From Miscanthus floridulus (lineage: Eukaryota; Streptophyta; Magnoliopsida; Poales; Poaceae), in the NCBI RefSeq assembly GCF_019320115.1, contig NC_089588.1, positions 116,098,123 to 116,162,122 of the forward strand: DNA of 64,000 nucleotides, given 5' to 3'. Below are positions 36,818 through 47,873 of this stretch, piece by piece (within the stretch, counting starts at the first letter, position 1; each line of letters begins with the position of its first letter). Below the pieces are notes generated by a model. It saw nothing but the letters and a program-made list of their open reading frames with translations, had not been told where the DNA came from and ran no database searches. The position numbers and the translations under genes were made by a program.

Positions 36818-36960
36818 ATGATTTGGAACGGAGGGAATAATACCTTGTCAGCACACACCAAACAATGGCAAAAACAACACCAATCAGCCACCATATGCAT
36901 TACTCCCTCCCGTCAAAACAAAGTGGAATAAAGGGAGGTATGCATAGCCATTCATATCAT
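36818..36960. mobile_element. Stowaway-like MITE remnant
   Basis: TTTGGAACGGAGGGAATA at about 36821 and TTACTCCCTCCCGTCAAAAC at 36900 resemble Stowaway termini (CTCCCTCCGTCCCAAA) in both orientations. The element is incomplete and lies next to the most upstream remnant of the TolB-like gene. Confidence 0.5.
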
Positions 36961-37700
36961 CATACAAAGTGGAAGCCGAAGGTGATGTGCTCTTATCTTG
37001 TGAGTATATTAGCGCTGTGTTATTGCACTCACTCTCTCATATAGTCCTGCTCGATCTTAGCAGGCAGGTTCAGGATGGCGTTCAACGACGATGAGAAGCC
37101 TGCTACTAGACCGAATCCGAATTGAGGTATCGTCTTCCATCGTCAGCCTTCCACTGATGCATACATTTTCGGAATAATCGTATATTAATGGAGTTTCTGT
37201 ATATGATGATGATGTATGGATGTCATTTCATTGACGTGTGCTTTACGCATTGCAATGGTATGCATGGAGTTGCAGTGAACAAACAGGGTCAGTGACGATG
37301 AGGATTTCGAAGTACAGCAAGAAAGATAGGGCGAACGTACCCCTACCTATCCTTCAAGAGGGTGACAAACCTGCTTACATATGAATTGATCACAATGAGA
37401 CCCTCATTGTTGATGCACATAAAGATAGTTAGATTATTGATAACTATGTAATCATTATGCAGACGTTGTTTCAGCAATTCGCACTGAATATTTAATTTAT
37501 ATTTTGTATGCATCTCTATAATTTAATTATTGACTATGTAATCAGTATTAAGATGATGTTCACAAACACTATTATTTGATAATTATAGACCATTAATTAA
37601 TTATCATAGAATTAAATAATCAAGACACAAATTTTTGTGTTATTTTAGAATATAAACAAACTGCATTATTTCTATTAATAAATAAATAAAGAAAAGCAAA
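36961..37700. other. Unassigned stretch
   Basis: No recognised gene. A 16-codon frame starting ATGGCGTTCAACGACG at 37076 ends before a GTATCG donor-like site and might be an exon of an unknown transcript. From 37400 to 37700 the DNA is very AT-rich. Confidence 0.35.
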
Positions 37701-37709
37701 CTAAGCGAA

Positions 37710-37792
37710 CTCCCTACCCTAGCTCAGCGGTTAAGGCCGCGCACTCTGTACTCTGAGACCCGCCCTCGAATCCTACGCGGGCCAAACTTTTT
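37710..37792 (+). repeat. tRNA-like SINE copy 1
   Basis: CTAGCTCAGCGGTTAAGGCC matches a Pol III A box (TAGCTCAGCGG). CCTCGAATCC about 45 bp later matches a B box. The tail GGGCCAAAC plus a T-run resembles the tail of the second copy. Confidence 0.65.
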
Positions 37793-37863
37793 TGATTTTG
37801 TATTTATTATTTAGTAGTGCATTACGATGGAATAAAAGAAAAAAAAATAAAACCATTCTAATC

Positions 37864-37950
37864 GAACTCCCAATCCTAACTCAGCGGTTAAGGCCGTGCA
37901 CTCTCGACCTCGCGACCCGCGCTCGAATCTCATACGGGCCAAACTTTTTA
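37864..37950 (+). repeat. tRNA-like SINE copy 2
   Basis: TAACTCAGCGGTTAAGGCCG (A box) and GCTCGAATCT (B box) with the same CGGGCCAAACTTTTT tail as copy 1, 150 bp downstream. It does not fold into a full canonical tRNA, so it was not called a tRNA gene. Confidence 0.65.
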
Positions 37951-37969
37951 ATATTTTTTACAAAAACGC

Positions 37970-38530
37970 TGCGATGGCAGGCTCCAAACTGACAGTGTTT
38001 TTTTTACATTTTTTTAATAAAAGTTGGCAGCAGGGCCCTTCACTGCCGGTTTTAGTTTTAAAACCGGCAGTGATAACTTCTATCATAGACGGTTGCTCAA
38101 ACCAACACAGAAGGCCCAATTCACTGTTGGATTTTAAACTAAAACCGACAGTGATGTGTAGATGCTCCTCACATGCTAATAGTGCTCCGATGATCACAAC
38201 AGTTGGAACACTGCTCCCACCTACCCCGATAACTTTAGTTCAGAAATAAAAATGTACCACGACTGCTAGCCCCTATAAAATAGCCCTTGGCCAGGAGCTA
38301 GCCTCTCCATGCATGTTTGTTTCAGCTAGGCCTTATCAACCATGATATAATGTTTTTCTCTCACAACAAATAAATATTTCGTTCTTGTTAAAACTTTCCC
38401 ACTGTAGTATCTAAATAAATATATACTTTACATATATGCACATTCAATGTCGGTTCTATTTAGAAACCAGCAGTAATAGCCACCTTCACTGTCGGTTCTA
38501 TTTAAAAACCGACAGTGATGTCCATGCCCC
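37970..38530. repeat. CACTGCCGG-type inverted repeats (CACTA remnant)
   Basis: TTCACTGCCGGTTTTAG/AAAACCGGCAGTGATAAC at about 38040-38073 and TTCACTGTCGGTTCTAT/AACCGACAGTGATG at about 38484-38520 are hairpins of the subterminal motif used by the CACTA element starting at 58922. No complete terminus was found, so this is a fragment or a diverged small element. Confidence 0.6.
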
Positions 38531-38544
38531 CCTGTATAAAACAA

Positions 38545-38634
38545 ACTGCTAGCCACATACATGTGTCGATCATTACTGCTAGCCACATACATGTGTCGAT
38601 CATTACTGCTAGCCACATACATGTGTCGATCATT
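38545..38634. repeat. 30-bp tandem repeat, 3 copies
   Basis: ACTGCTAGCCACATACATGT + GTCGATCATT repeated at 38545, 38575 and 38605 with no differences seen. Part of the unit reappears near 38694. Confidence 0.95.
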
Positions 38635-38713
38635 ACTGCCAGCCCTATATAAAACAAATTGCTACTCCAACCAATGCTACTGTTACCGGCCGTGTCGATC
38701 ATTACTGCTAGCT

Positions 38714-38921
38714 AAGCAACCTATACCTTGGATTGGATGCAGACATCGCCAAGAAATCCCCCGGTGGAACGTACAGCACCGTGCCCGACGGGATGAACCT
38801 AAGCGCGCCCTTCGCGCAGCTGCTGGGTGGCCTCCTCACTGTGGTGGCGCACGATGTGCGGCTGACCCTCACCCTAAAAACGACCGACGGCGACCTGGAC
38901 ACGATGGCGGTGGCCCCCTAA
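38714..38921 (+). pseudogene. WAV3-like VWA-domain gene fragment
   Basis: The frame ending at TAA 38919-38921 reads DADIAKKSPGGTYSTVPDGM, NLSAPFAQLLGGLLTVVA and HDVRLTLTLK. This matches the part following the VWA domain of plant WAV3/zinc-finger E3 ligase-type proteins (GGT-S---DG--LS--FAQ-L-GLL-VVA-D-R). The RING and the start of the VWA domain are absent and no exon borders were confirmed. Its position beside CACTGCCGG repeats suggests capture by a transposon. Confidence 0.65.
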
Positions 38922-39064
38922 AAAGCTACTATCATTATCGCTCTAGCTTCTCTAGTTAGAAAATCATATGGTAAAACAATTTCTCGTGATGTTTGAACAT
39001 AGTGAAATTTTTAAAATACTCTCTTATTTTTTCCTTCTTTTTCTTTTATTTTTTTCCAACTTTA

Positions 39065-39390
39065 GGTCCTGTTTGGTACATCTTCACGAGCTGTCTTTTA
39101 GCCAAACGGGTCTTCTGAAAATAGCTTCACCCATGAAACTCCTTAGATCATGCTCTCACATGGGAATCAGGTGGGATGAACCTAAAAATAGTAGCTTTTC
39201 ACAGCTTCACCTCATACTTATGGGCCCTGTGTGGGATCCTGTGACAGCATGTTTTAAGAAATCTAAATACAGAGCTATTTTACCAAATAGGTCTCCAAAA
39301 CAGATTCAGCTTCCCCGAGAAAGCAGTTCGTAAATCTGAAACCCCGAAAAACAGCTTCACTAGTACAGCTGAGCTATGTCAAACATGGCC
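39065..39390. mobile_element. Tourist/PIF-Harbinger-type MITE 1
   Basis: GGTCCTGTTTGGTACATCTT at the left and the complement GGCCATGTTTGACATAGCTC at the right, flanked on both sides by TTA, the Harbinger-type target duplication. Length 326 bp, non-coding. Confidence 0.75.
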
Positions 39391-39818
39391 TTATTTATTT
39401 CTCTATTCTCCACGAATTGACCTTATCCACTCGCATAGGCCATTTGGACCCTCCGCATGACTAAACGCATTGGCCGTCCAACACATACCACGCTTTTGCC
39501 TCAGCAACACCGGCACCAGACCTCCGCTCCTGGGACACCGTCGCCAGCTCTCCTCTGCCACAGCCTCGCATCACGCTGCCACTACCCCTCACCGGTCTCT
39601 TCGCCTCGCGCCGCCACCGCCTTCGCTAGCCTCTCTGCCTCATGTGGTCGCACCGCCTCAACCCCTTACCGGCCTATCCGCCTCGCACTGCCTCTATGCT
39701 TTATCGGCTTCCGCTCTAAGCCACCTTGCCCCCACCTCGTGCCAGTTAGGGCAAATCGTGCTACGATCGCACGCTGGACCCACGGAGTGCAAGGAAGTTG
39801 AGTGAAGTTGCTATTTTA

Positions 39819-40085
39819 GGCCCCGTTTGGTAGAGCTTCTACCGGCTCCAGCTTCTCTGGTGCATTCACTGTTACACTATTCATAGGAGCTGTTTTTCTC
39901 TCTCCTCTCTCCTCCTCTCATAGAGCCAGTGGGAGTAGGTGAAGCCAAAAAAAAGCTGGCTTCTCCTGCTCCCACTTGCTCTGTGAGAGGAGAGATGAGA
40001 GATAAAAATGGCTCATGTGAATAGTATATGAACAGTGCATGCGTCAAAGAAGCTGGAGCCGGTAGAGGCTCTACCAAACGGGGCC
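39819..40085. mobile_element. Tourist/PIF-Harbinger-type MITE 2
   Basis: Long, nearly perfect terminal inverted repeat: GGCCCCGTTTGGTAGAGC at 39819 and GCTCTACCAAACGGGGCC at 40068-40085, extended by TCTACCGGCTCCAGCTTCT-like arms. TTA on both sides. Length 267 bp. Confidence 0.9.
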
Positions 40086-40227
40086 TTAGGCTTCATCACA
40101 CAACTGCAGCTCCACCCAGCATGATTTAAGGAGCTTCTATGGTGTAGCTATTTGGGTTTTGGATGTTGGGTTGGAAAAGCAGTGAAGCTGCTGGAGAAGC
40201 TGGTGGAGAAGCATCACCAACCAGCTC

Positions 40228-41421
40228 TGTTGACAAAAAAAAATGACCAAAGGACTTTGCAATAATGTTCATGACGAAGACGGGGTCCTAAAACATGTTT
40301 TGGATTATCACATTGTGCTTCGGGAACAAGAAGAGGAAGCAGAGGTGCCCAGCTCTATTAAATCGGCCTGGCTGGTCTCCATAACCGGCCACACTGGCTT
40401 CCTGCTCCCTCGTGCGCCCTGGATAGGCCTCCCCACGCTGACCCATTAAAACCGGCCTAGCCAGTTTGGGACACAGCCAGGGCGGCCTCCCTGCGCCGCC
40501 TCTGCTCTGGCCAGACTGGTTCCCCTGTGTTGGCCGCCGGCTGGGCTGGGTGAGCCGCGAAAAAATCGGCCTAGCCGGTTTGGGATCCGGCTAGGCCGGT
40601 TTCCTTGCTATAGTCCGAACCGATCTCTTTCGAAATTGGTTTTTGGATCTATTTTTTTAGAAACGCGGGGATCACGATTTGGACTTGTTTCTTACTGGGG
40701 GAAGACCACCCCCTCTATATATATCAGAGGGTCACGGCCAGTTGAAGAATTCAACACACAATCCTCTTTTTTACATCTATTACCCAAGTTTTGTCCTTTT
40801 CCAACCCTCCTGTTGTCCATTGCATCTCCCAACCTACAGTGCGCGCCAGCGCGGGGTGCTCTCCCAACCTACAGTGCTCACCAGCACCAGGGGTCCTCGG
40901 CAAGCTCTATCTGCTCGCCCAGCATCGCTGCCAGCGCAGCCAGGCCCCAGCCGGCCAGGCCGAGCACGCAGCGGCCAGCAGCGGCTGCCAGCCACTAGAA
41001 CCGGCCAAGCTGTGTCGTAGGCCGGCCAAGCCAACTAGCCCAGTAATTAAGCAGCGACAAGTTTTCATATTTTGGGTGTTTCGTTGGCCCGTTTCGCATG
41101 CCGTCTGTTCCATTGGCTTGCTGCTAGTCTTGTGAACTTTTCTCCGCTATCTTGTCACTAGTTGGCTTGAGGGTTTTGAGTCGGGTTCTTTCCACTTTGT
41201 GATAGAGGTGGAGAACACCGTTCTGAGTCTTTTATGTCATGTCAGATTTTCAGTCATTGTGCTGTCCCGCTGTGTTCCTAGCCACCAGTTGGCTCAAGGG
41301 CATCATGTTTGCATTGTTTGGTGCTTTTGGAGGGTGATCGTGGGACAGCGTCCATTTCGAGAGAATTTTTGAATTAGCTCCCATTCACCCCCCTCCTCTG
41401 GTCGTCTTGTTCGGTCCTTCA
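40228..41421 (+). mobile_element. Probable solo LTR, Sirevirus-like copia
   Basis: Starts TGTTGACAAAAA and ends near GTTCGGTCCTTCA, about 1.2 kb. It contains CTCTATATATATCAGAGG (a likely TATA region near 40713) and, near its end, TAGCTCCCATTCACCCCCCT, a sequence style seen at the 3' ends of grass Sirevirus LTRs. No matching 5-bp flanks were found (AGCTC against GAATA), so the ends or the solo status are uncertain. Confidence 0.5.
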
Positions 41422-41426
41422 GAATA

Positions 41427-41548
41427 ACAAATAAAGACTCATATCTCTCTTCAAACACCTTGTCCATGAGGAACCCAACAAGTTCTTGCATTTCAGAAGT
41501 CTCGGACTCTAGCAGCCGACCGTCGTAATGCTCTTCTCCCTGTCATTG
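41427..41548 (-). other. Exon-like fragment, unrecognised
   Basis: On the minus strand, after an AATGACAG acceptor, a frame encodes GEEHYDGRLLESETSEMQEL and continues VGFLMDKVFEERYESLFVI. It then runs into the LTR at 41421. The peptide looks like real coding sequence (no low complexity, plausible splice site), but I do not recognise the family. Confidence 0.4.
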
Positions 41549-41724
41549 AATTCAAAAGGTATTAATAAGATACACAATTAACATGTGTTACCGAAAACAA
41601 TGGCATATTTCATTGAATTGATGAATGAAAATAAAATGGATAGCATGGATCACACCGGTTTTTCTTTGGTCAATTCGTGCATTTTATGCATCACGTAGAA
41701 ACCGCAAAGGTCGTTGCCCTGTGG

Positions 41725-42011
41725 CTGATTTAGGGTACACTTCTTTATAGTATTTATTTTCAAAGTTTTCTGTACTGTCTATAATACATGCTTTTCTTAA
41801 TGTACTCGGTGATGACACTGCATGAGATTATTACGATCTGATTAGGTTGAATATATGTGATCCTTAGAATGAAAATGTTTCACGCACTCGCAATGGTAGA
41901 CAGGAGTATGCTTGGTACTCATTGGCAATTTAGGAATATCTGTCACGTCCCTGATAATATCATGTGGATCGCGAGTAATTCCTTTGCATATGTTTTGCTT
42001 TACATTGGCAG
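41725..42011. repeat. Duplicated 287-bp flank X, copy A
   Basis: CTGATTTAGGGTACACTTCT to TTTACATTGGCAG, immediately left of a CACTA terminus. The same 287 bp recur at 49759-50045 before the identical CACTA terminus. On the minus strand a frame reads ANVKQNICKGITRDPHDIIR and TDIPKLPMSTKHTPVYHCEC, possibly an exon of an unknown gene. Confidence 0.9.
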
Positions 42012-43436
42012 CACTACTGGAAACAGAGACTTTGCCGAGTGCAAAATTCTTTGTCGAGTGTCAAAAATCGGGCACTTGGCAAAGAGTTCTTTGCCGAGTG
42101 CCAGGTACTCGGCAAAAAAATGCACTCGGCAAAGGACTTCTTTGCCGAGTGCTAGACTCTCGGCAAAAGCGCGGCACTCGGCATAGGATGACCCGCGTAA
42201 CGGTGTTCGGCCACGTCCTTCTTTGCCGAGTGCCTGCTGTTAGGCACTCGGCAAAGATTTATTTTTTTTTTAAATTTCTTTGCCGAGTGTCTCAGATCTG
42301 GCACTCGGCAAAGATTTAAATTTTTTTTAAAAAAAATTCTTTGCCGAGTGTCCCAGATCTAGCACTCGGCAAATTTTTTTTTTGAAAAATACTTTGCCGA
42401 GCGCTCCTGGCACGGCACTCGGCAAAGATTTAAAAAATTTTTTTTTTGAAAAAATACTTTGCCGAGTGCCCCTGGCACGTCACTCGGCAAATATTTAATT
42501 TTTTTTTTAAATGTCTTTGCCGAGTGCCCTGTGAAGGCACTCAGCAAAGAGGAAATTTTTTTAAAAAAAATTCAAAACCCTCTTTGCCAAGTGCCTTATT
42601 CGTGGCAATCGGCAAAGACCCCCTTTGCTGAGTGCCATGTCCCGGCACTTGGCAAAGTTTTTTTTTTTGTTTTTGGCCTCCAAATTTTTTGTGCAGCCCT
42701 TTTAAAGCACCAGAAACTCCTAGTTAGAATTTGGGGTTTTTTATGGCTTTTTGATATATTTAGTTACTTTATTTCATTTACTTGAATTTTTTTTAAAATA
42801 TAATTTTGAACTGCACGTGGTACGAATAATGGAATTTAATGATTCAAAAAATGATAGTCATGTTACTGAGTGTAGTGTGAGGCCGTATCCAGGAACGGAC
42901 CCAAAATTTCGGACATCTTGTTAATGAAACATGACCGCGAACTTGCGTGCGAAGTGTTTTTAAATTCTATAAAAAGCAAACGAAGTCCGAAAATCATGAA
43001 ACTTGTTGAGATGTTGTGATATCATATGTGGAGGCTATGATAAAATTTTCAGAAGATTTCGTGCACGTTGTCACGTACGATGCTTGCAAACCAGGACATC
43101 TCTACATGTGATATCATTTTGTTCCATTTTTGTAGAGAAGAGCCCGTCGGAGCCGAGTCAGAGTTCCCGTCGCTGTGCCGGTCTGCCTGCACCGTGCCGC
43201 CTCGCCACAGCACCGACCCGCCATGGTCGTGCTAGCTTGACTCCGCTGCCACCCTAGGTATAAATCCCTCTTTCCGTATCATGGTCGTAGATCACGTAAC
43301 CAAGTTAGGCGTCTCCCGTTCGAAAGAGATACAGTTGGAGGTATACAGATCTTTGTATATCTATGACCGTATCTGTTTCGGATTGTCCACATTTTTTGGA
43401 CAGCCCGCGGATGCGTAGATGGGTTAGTTTCCGAAC

Positions 43437-43515
43437 AGAGTTTCGGCATCACCTCCCTGTTGTTCTCCGGTCTGAGATAGAGTTTCGGCATCACCTCTCT
43501 GTTGTTCTCTGGATA
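43437..43515. repeat. Local tandem duplication of about 42 bp
   Basis: AGAGTTTCGGCATCACCTCC through TGTTGTTCTCCGGTCTGAGAT is followed by a second, slightly changed copy (AGAGTTTCGGCATCACCTCT). It is found in the left arm of the chimera but not in the homologous stretch of the complete element near 51571-51600. Confidence 0.8.
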
Positions 43516-43721
43516 CGCACTCTTCTTTGGTAGGACGTGTATCTAGAAAACAGCGGGGAGGTACTGCCAAAATTCTGTCTCGGATAGGAGTAGAGCATGG
43601 AAACTAACCTCATCTACGCATCCGCGGGTGGGATTAGGACCTATCCTCACCTATTAGATAGTAGGAACACCATATAGATGCAATTGATGGTTACATTACT
43701 CGCTGATACATATGTTAGAGG

Positions 43722-45761
43722 ATGGATGATCGTCAGTGGTGTACATGGGCAGGAGAAGTCAGAGTGGTTACACTATGGAATGGATGAACAAGACCGATGC
43801 TTTCTTGAATAGTGCATTTGGCAAGGCTGCTAAAGGACATTGCCTAGTTTTGTGTCCCTGCAGCAAATGTGGAAACATGAGGAGGGTAAACAAGGTAGAA
43901 ATGGGTAAACATCTTGTGAAGAATGGATTTATGCCGGACTACACCCGGTGGGTCCACCATGGTGAAGCCCATCATAGGAGAGAGGAGGTGGTGAGACCAT
44001 AGGTGGAGGCTTTTGATGTTGATGCTGAGGTACCAGACATGTTAGATGACTTTCACCAAGGATAGTTCGATGAGGAACGTGAGAAGGAGGAGATGGAGGC
44101 AGCCGCACAGGCGTTCTATGACATGATGGACTCGACATAGAAACCCCTTCACGATCATTCAACGGTGTGTCAACTGGATGCCATTGGACGCTTAATGGGG
44201 TTGAAGTCTGAGTTAAACTTGAGTCGACCTGGCTTCGGTAAGATGTTGGCCGTGATTGGCACCCTGCTTCTAGAGGGCCACATTCTGCCAAAGAGCTTGT
44301 ACGAGTCACAGAAACTCCTTCGAGCACTTAAGATGCCGTATAAGTAGATACATGCTTGTCCGAAGGGGTGCGTCCTATTTAGGAAAGAATATGAGCATGC
44401 AAAGTTCTATCCAAAGTGTAAATCCTCCTGGTACCTGGAGGTAGACTCTGATGATGGCCAGAAGAGGCAACTTACGATCCCCATAAAAATCCTACGGTAC
44501 CTTCCGTTCCTACCGAGGATCCAATGGCTATACATGACCGAGGAATCTGCGAAACAGATGACATGGCACAAAAATGGCAAACGGTACAATCCTGACAAGA
44601 TGGTACATCCATCCAATGGTGAAGCTTGGATCCGCTTTAATGACAAACATCCTGACAAAGCAGACGAGGCTTGTAATGTACGCGTCACGCTGGCAACAGA
44701 TGGGTTCAATCCTTATGGAATAATGGCTGCCCCATACACATGTTGGCCCATCTTCGTTATCCCCCTTAATCTCCCCCCCAGTGTCTCCTTTCAACGACAT
44801 AACGCATTCTTATCGTTGATAATTCCTAGACACCCAGGGAGTAATATGGGTGTGTTCATGAAGCCCGTGTTTGATGAATTGGTCCGTGCTTGGGACGAAG
44901 GGGTATGGACATACGATCGAGCTACAAAGACAACCTTCAAAATGCACGTTTGGTACCACTACTCCCTGCATGACTTCCTAGCGTATGGATATTCTACTCC
45001 TGGTGTGTTCACGGGAAGTTCCCATGCCCAATATGCAAGGAAGGTGTTAGGTTCATTTGGTTGCAGAAGGGTGGCAAGTATTCATCGTTCGACAAACATC
45101 ATCAATGCCTACCTCTTGACCATCCATTCAGACAAGACATTGAGAACTTTATGAAAGGTGTCAAAGTGACAAACCCTGCACCATGGATGATGACTGGTGC
45201 TGAGGTTCATGCTCAGATAGATGCTCTCATGCCTAATGAAGAAGGTGGTTTTGTGGGATATGGTGAGCAACATATGTGGACTCATATCTCGGGCATGACG
45301 AGGCTCCCCTATTTCGATGACCTTCTTCTGCCACATAACATTGATGTAATGCACACTGAAAAGAATGTCACCGAGGCACTTTGGGCAACACTCATGGACA
45401 CTGAACAGTCTAAGGACAACCCTAAGGCTCGAGTGGACCTGGCAACATTGTGCGATAGACCAAATCAAGAGATGCAGCCTCCTATTCGTGGTAAGACCTG
45501 GAGAAGGCCTAAGGCCGATTTCGTCTTGAAAAAGGACCAAAGGAGCTAAGTACTTGAATGGATCAAGATGCTAATGTTGGGTATGCAGCTAATCTAAAGA
45601 GGGGAGTGAACTTAGGCACTCTGCGAGTAAATGGGATGAAGAGTCATGACTACCACATATGGATTGAGCGGCTTCTTCCGGCGATGGTTCGAGGCTATGT
45701 CTCGGAGCATGTCTGGCAAGTGCTGGCAGAGTTGAGCTACTTATTCTGCCAGCTTTGTGCC
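43722..45761 (+). pseudogene. CACTA transposase N-terminal half, left arm of chimera
   Basis: ATG at 43722 (MDDRQW), then a one-base loss shifts into VYMGRRSQSGYTMEWMNKTD. Conserved blocks follow: CPCSKCGNMRRVNK, LPKSLYESQKLLRALKM, LATDGFNPYGIMAAPYTCWP, HMWTHISGMTRLPYFDDLLL, HNIDVMHTEKNV and the start of a DUF4218-like region (YHIWIERLLPAMVRGYV). In-frame stops occur near 44000, 44064, 44138 and 44345. Sequence homologous to the transposase stops at 45761 with LSYLFCQLCA, where the inverted copy begins. Confidence 0.9.
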
Positions 45762-47873
45762 CTCCAACTTGCAGAGCAACACAGGTGCCACTTTCTCCAA
45801 GTCATCAGTCAATCCCCAAGATAACTCCTTGGCACAAAGCTAGCGGAAGAAATAGCTCAACTCTGCCAGCACGCGCCACACATGCTCAGGGACATATCCC
45901 TGGGTCATTGCAGGAAGGAGCCGCTCAATCCATATGTGGTAGTCATGACTCTTCATCCCTAAGACTCGCATAGTGGACAAGTTCACTCCCCTACTAAAAT
46001 TCATTGCATGCCCATCAGGGAACATTAACGTCTGGATCCACTATAGTACTTCCTTCCTTTGGTCCTTTTTCAAGACGACATCGACCGGAGTCCTTCTCCA
46101 TTTCTTGCCGGGCGTAGGAGACTTCATCACTTGCTTTGTCCTATCGCACATCGTTGCCAGGTCCAGTCTAGCCTTAACGTTGTCCTTTGACTTATCAGGA
46201 ATGTCCATGAGTGTTGCAAAAAGTGCCTCAGTGATATTCTTTTCTGTGTGCATTACATCAATGCTGTGTGGAATAAGAAGGTCATTGAAATAGGGGAGCC
46301 TAGTCAAGCCCAATTTATGAGTCCACTAGTGTTCCTCACCATATCCAATAAAACCACCTTTCTCTTTATCATCTTTGAGAGCCTCTATCTTAGCACGGAC
46401 CTCAGCACTGGTCATCATCTGAGGTGTAGGGTCGGTGACTTGAACCCCTTTCCTGAAGTTCTTGACGTCTCATCTGAATGGATGGTCAAGAGAGAGGAAT
46501 TGACGATGTTGGTCAAATGAAGAAAACTTGCCACCTCTCTTCGGCCAAGTGAACCTCACAGCTATCTTGCATATTGGGCATGGGAACTTCTCGTGAACAC
46601 ACCACGCGCAGAATATGCCATATGCTAGGAAGACATGCAGGGAGTAGTGGTACCACACATGCATTGTGAAGTTCTTCTTTGTAGCTCAGTTGTATGTCAG
46701 TACCCCCTTTTCCCAAGTAAGGATCAATTCATCAATGAGAGGCTCCATGAACAAACACATCTTGTTCCCCGGGTGTCCAGGAATTATCAGTGACAAGAAT
46801 ACGTTCTTGGGTTGAAACATGACATCGGGGGGAAGATTGAGGGGGGTTACGAACATAGGCCAACAAGTGTACGGGGCCGCCAGCAATCCATAGGGGTTGA
46901 ACCCATCTGTTGCCAGCGCTACATGTACATTCCGAGCCTCCTCAGCTTTACCATGATGTATGCCATCGAAATGGGTCCATGCATCGCCATTCGATGGGTG
47001 TACCATCCTATCAGCATTGTATCTTTTGCCATGTTTGTGCCATGTCATCTGTTTCACGGACTCCTCTGTCATGTACAGCCGTTGGATCCTCGGTATGACA
47101 GGAAGGTACCGTAGGACCTTCATGGGGATACCAAGCTGTTCCTTCTTGCCATCATTAGTGTCGACCTCTAGATACCTAAAGGATTTGCACTTTGGACAGT
47201 GCGTTGCTTTCTCGTGATCTTTCCTAAATAGGACGCAACCATTTGGACAAGCATGGATGTGCTCATACGACATCTTAAGGGCATGAAGAAGTTTCTGTGA
47301 CTCGTACAAGTTCTTCGGCAGAATGTGACCCTCTGGAAGCAGGGATCCAACAACTGCCAACATACCATCGAATTTGTCTTGACTCATGCTACACTATGAC
47401 TTGAACGCCATTAGGCGTCCAATGGCATCCAATTGTGAAACCATTGTCTTTTTGTGAAGGGGCTTCTATGCCGAAGATAGCATATTGTAGTACGCCTTTG
47501 CGGATTCCTCTGGCTCATCCTCTAATCCTTCACCGAACCGTGCCTCCTAAAAGTCATCCATCCAGTCTGCTACCCCCGCATCTCCATCAAAAGCCTCGAG
47601 GCGTGGTCTCACCACCTCCTCTCTAATACGATCGGCTTCACCATGGTGGATCCAGTAGGTATAGTTTGACGTGAATCCATACTTGCAAAGATCTTCCCCC
47701 ACGTTCTTCCTATTCTTTCTTACACGGTTGTCACATTTGTTGCAGGGACACTACATCCGACTCGACCCTCTAGTAGCCTCACCAAATGAATGCTCCAAGA
47801 AAGCATTAGTCTTAGTCATCCATTCTGGGGTCATACTTGTGTGGCTCGTGTACATCCAATCACGGTTCTCCAT
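45762..47873 (-). pseudogene. CACTA transposase N-terminal half, right arm of chimera
   Basis: Reads from ATG 47873 (MENRDWMY) leftward: FLEHSFGEATRG, CPCNKCDN, HHGEADRIREEVVRPRLEAF, then a long intact block 47387-46686 (LPEGHILPKNLYESQKLL; HACPNGCVLFRK; VALATDGFNPYGLLAAPYTC; PLIDELILTWEKGV), HKLGLTRLPYFNDLLIPHSI (46313) and LSTMRVLGMKSHDYHIWIER, ending in CKLE at 45762. Stops and frame changes separate the blocks. It is clearly a different subfamily from the left arm (many substitutions), so the arms did not arise by simple inverted duplication of one copy. Confidence 0.9.

Larger units (their letters stand above)
28660..36830 (-). pseudogene. TolB/DPP6-like beta-propeller protein gene, disrupted
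   Basis: The minus-strand coding sequence runs from near 36820 and 32093 leftward: YVSTKEPVVYKTNFVGGK, LSPAVSPWGKMVAVANFQQ, VFRYDIAAGKEERVTPEGID (31580-32093); then VSKNGKKLAFVDNEFKAVWL, YKVRTSKSVFSTSWNQNDD, SREDYESLETFPLTDE (29363-29704), KNLYIIDAEKGEA (29220-29290) and HPVLSPDMASIVFTADLAA, RPYGDIFSVHL (28788-29051). Repeated SP/WSP-type blades fit the WD40-like PD40 propellers of plant TolB-related proteins of unknown role. Lesions: a frameshift near 31820, a TAG near 31580, a TGA near 29775, a frameshift near 29365, and three transposon insertions. It is a dead gene, or its transcript would be extensively truncated. Confidence 0.8.

Noticed and set aside
37710..37950. Functional tRNA genes
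   Set aside because: A and B box matches are present but no full cloverleaf or acceptor stem pairing was seen; two similar copies with a common tail fit a SINE better.
39457..39805. Overlapping Pro/Ser/His-rich open frames
   Set aside because: C-rich low-complexity sequence with no domain, lying between two MITEs and without splice or start evidence.
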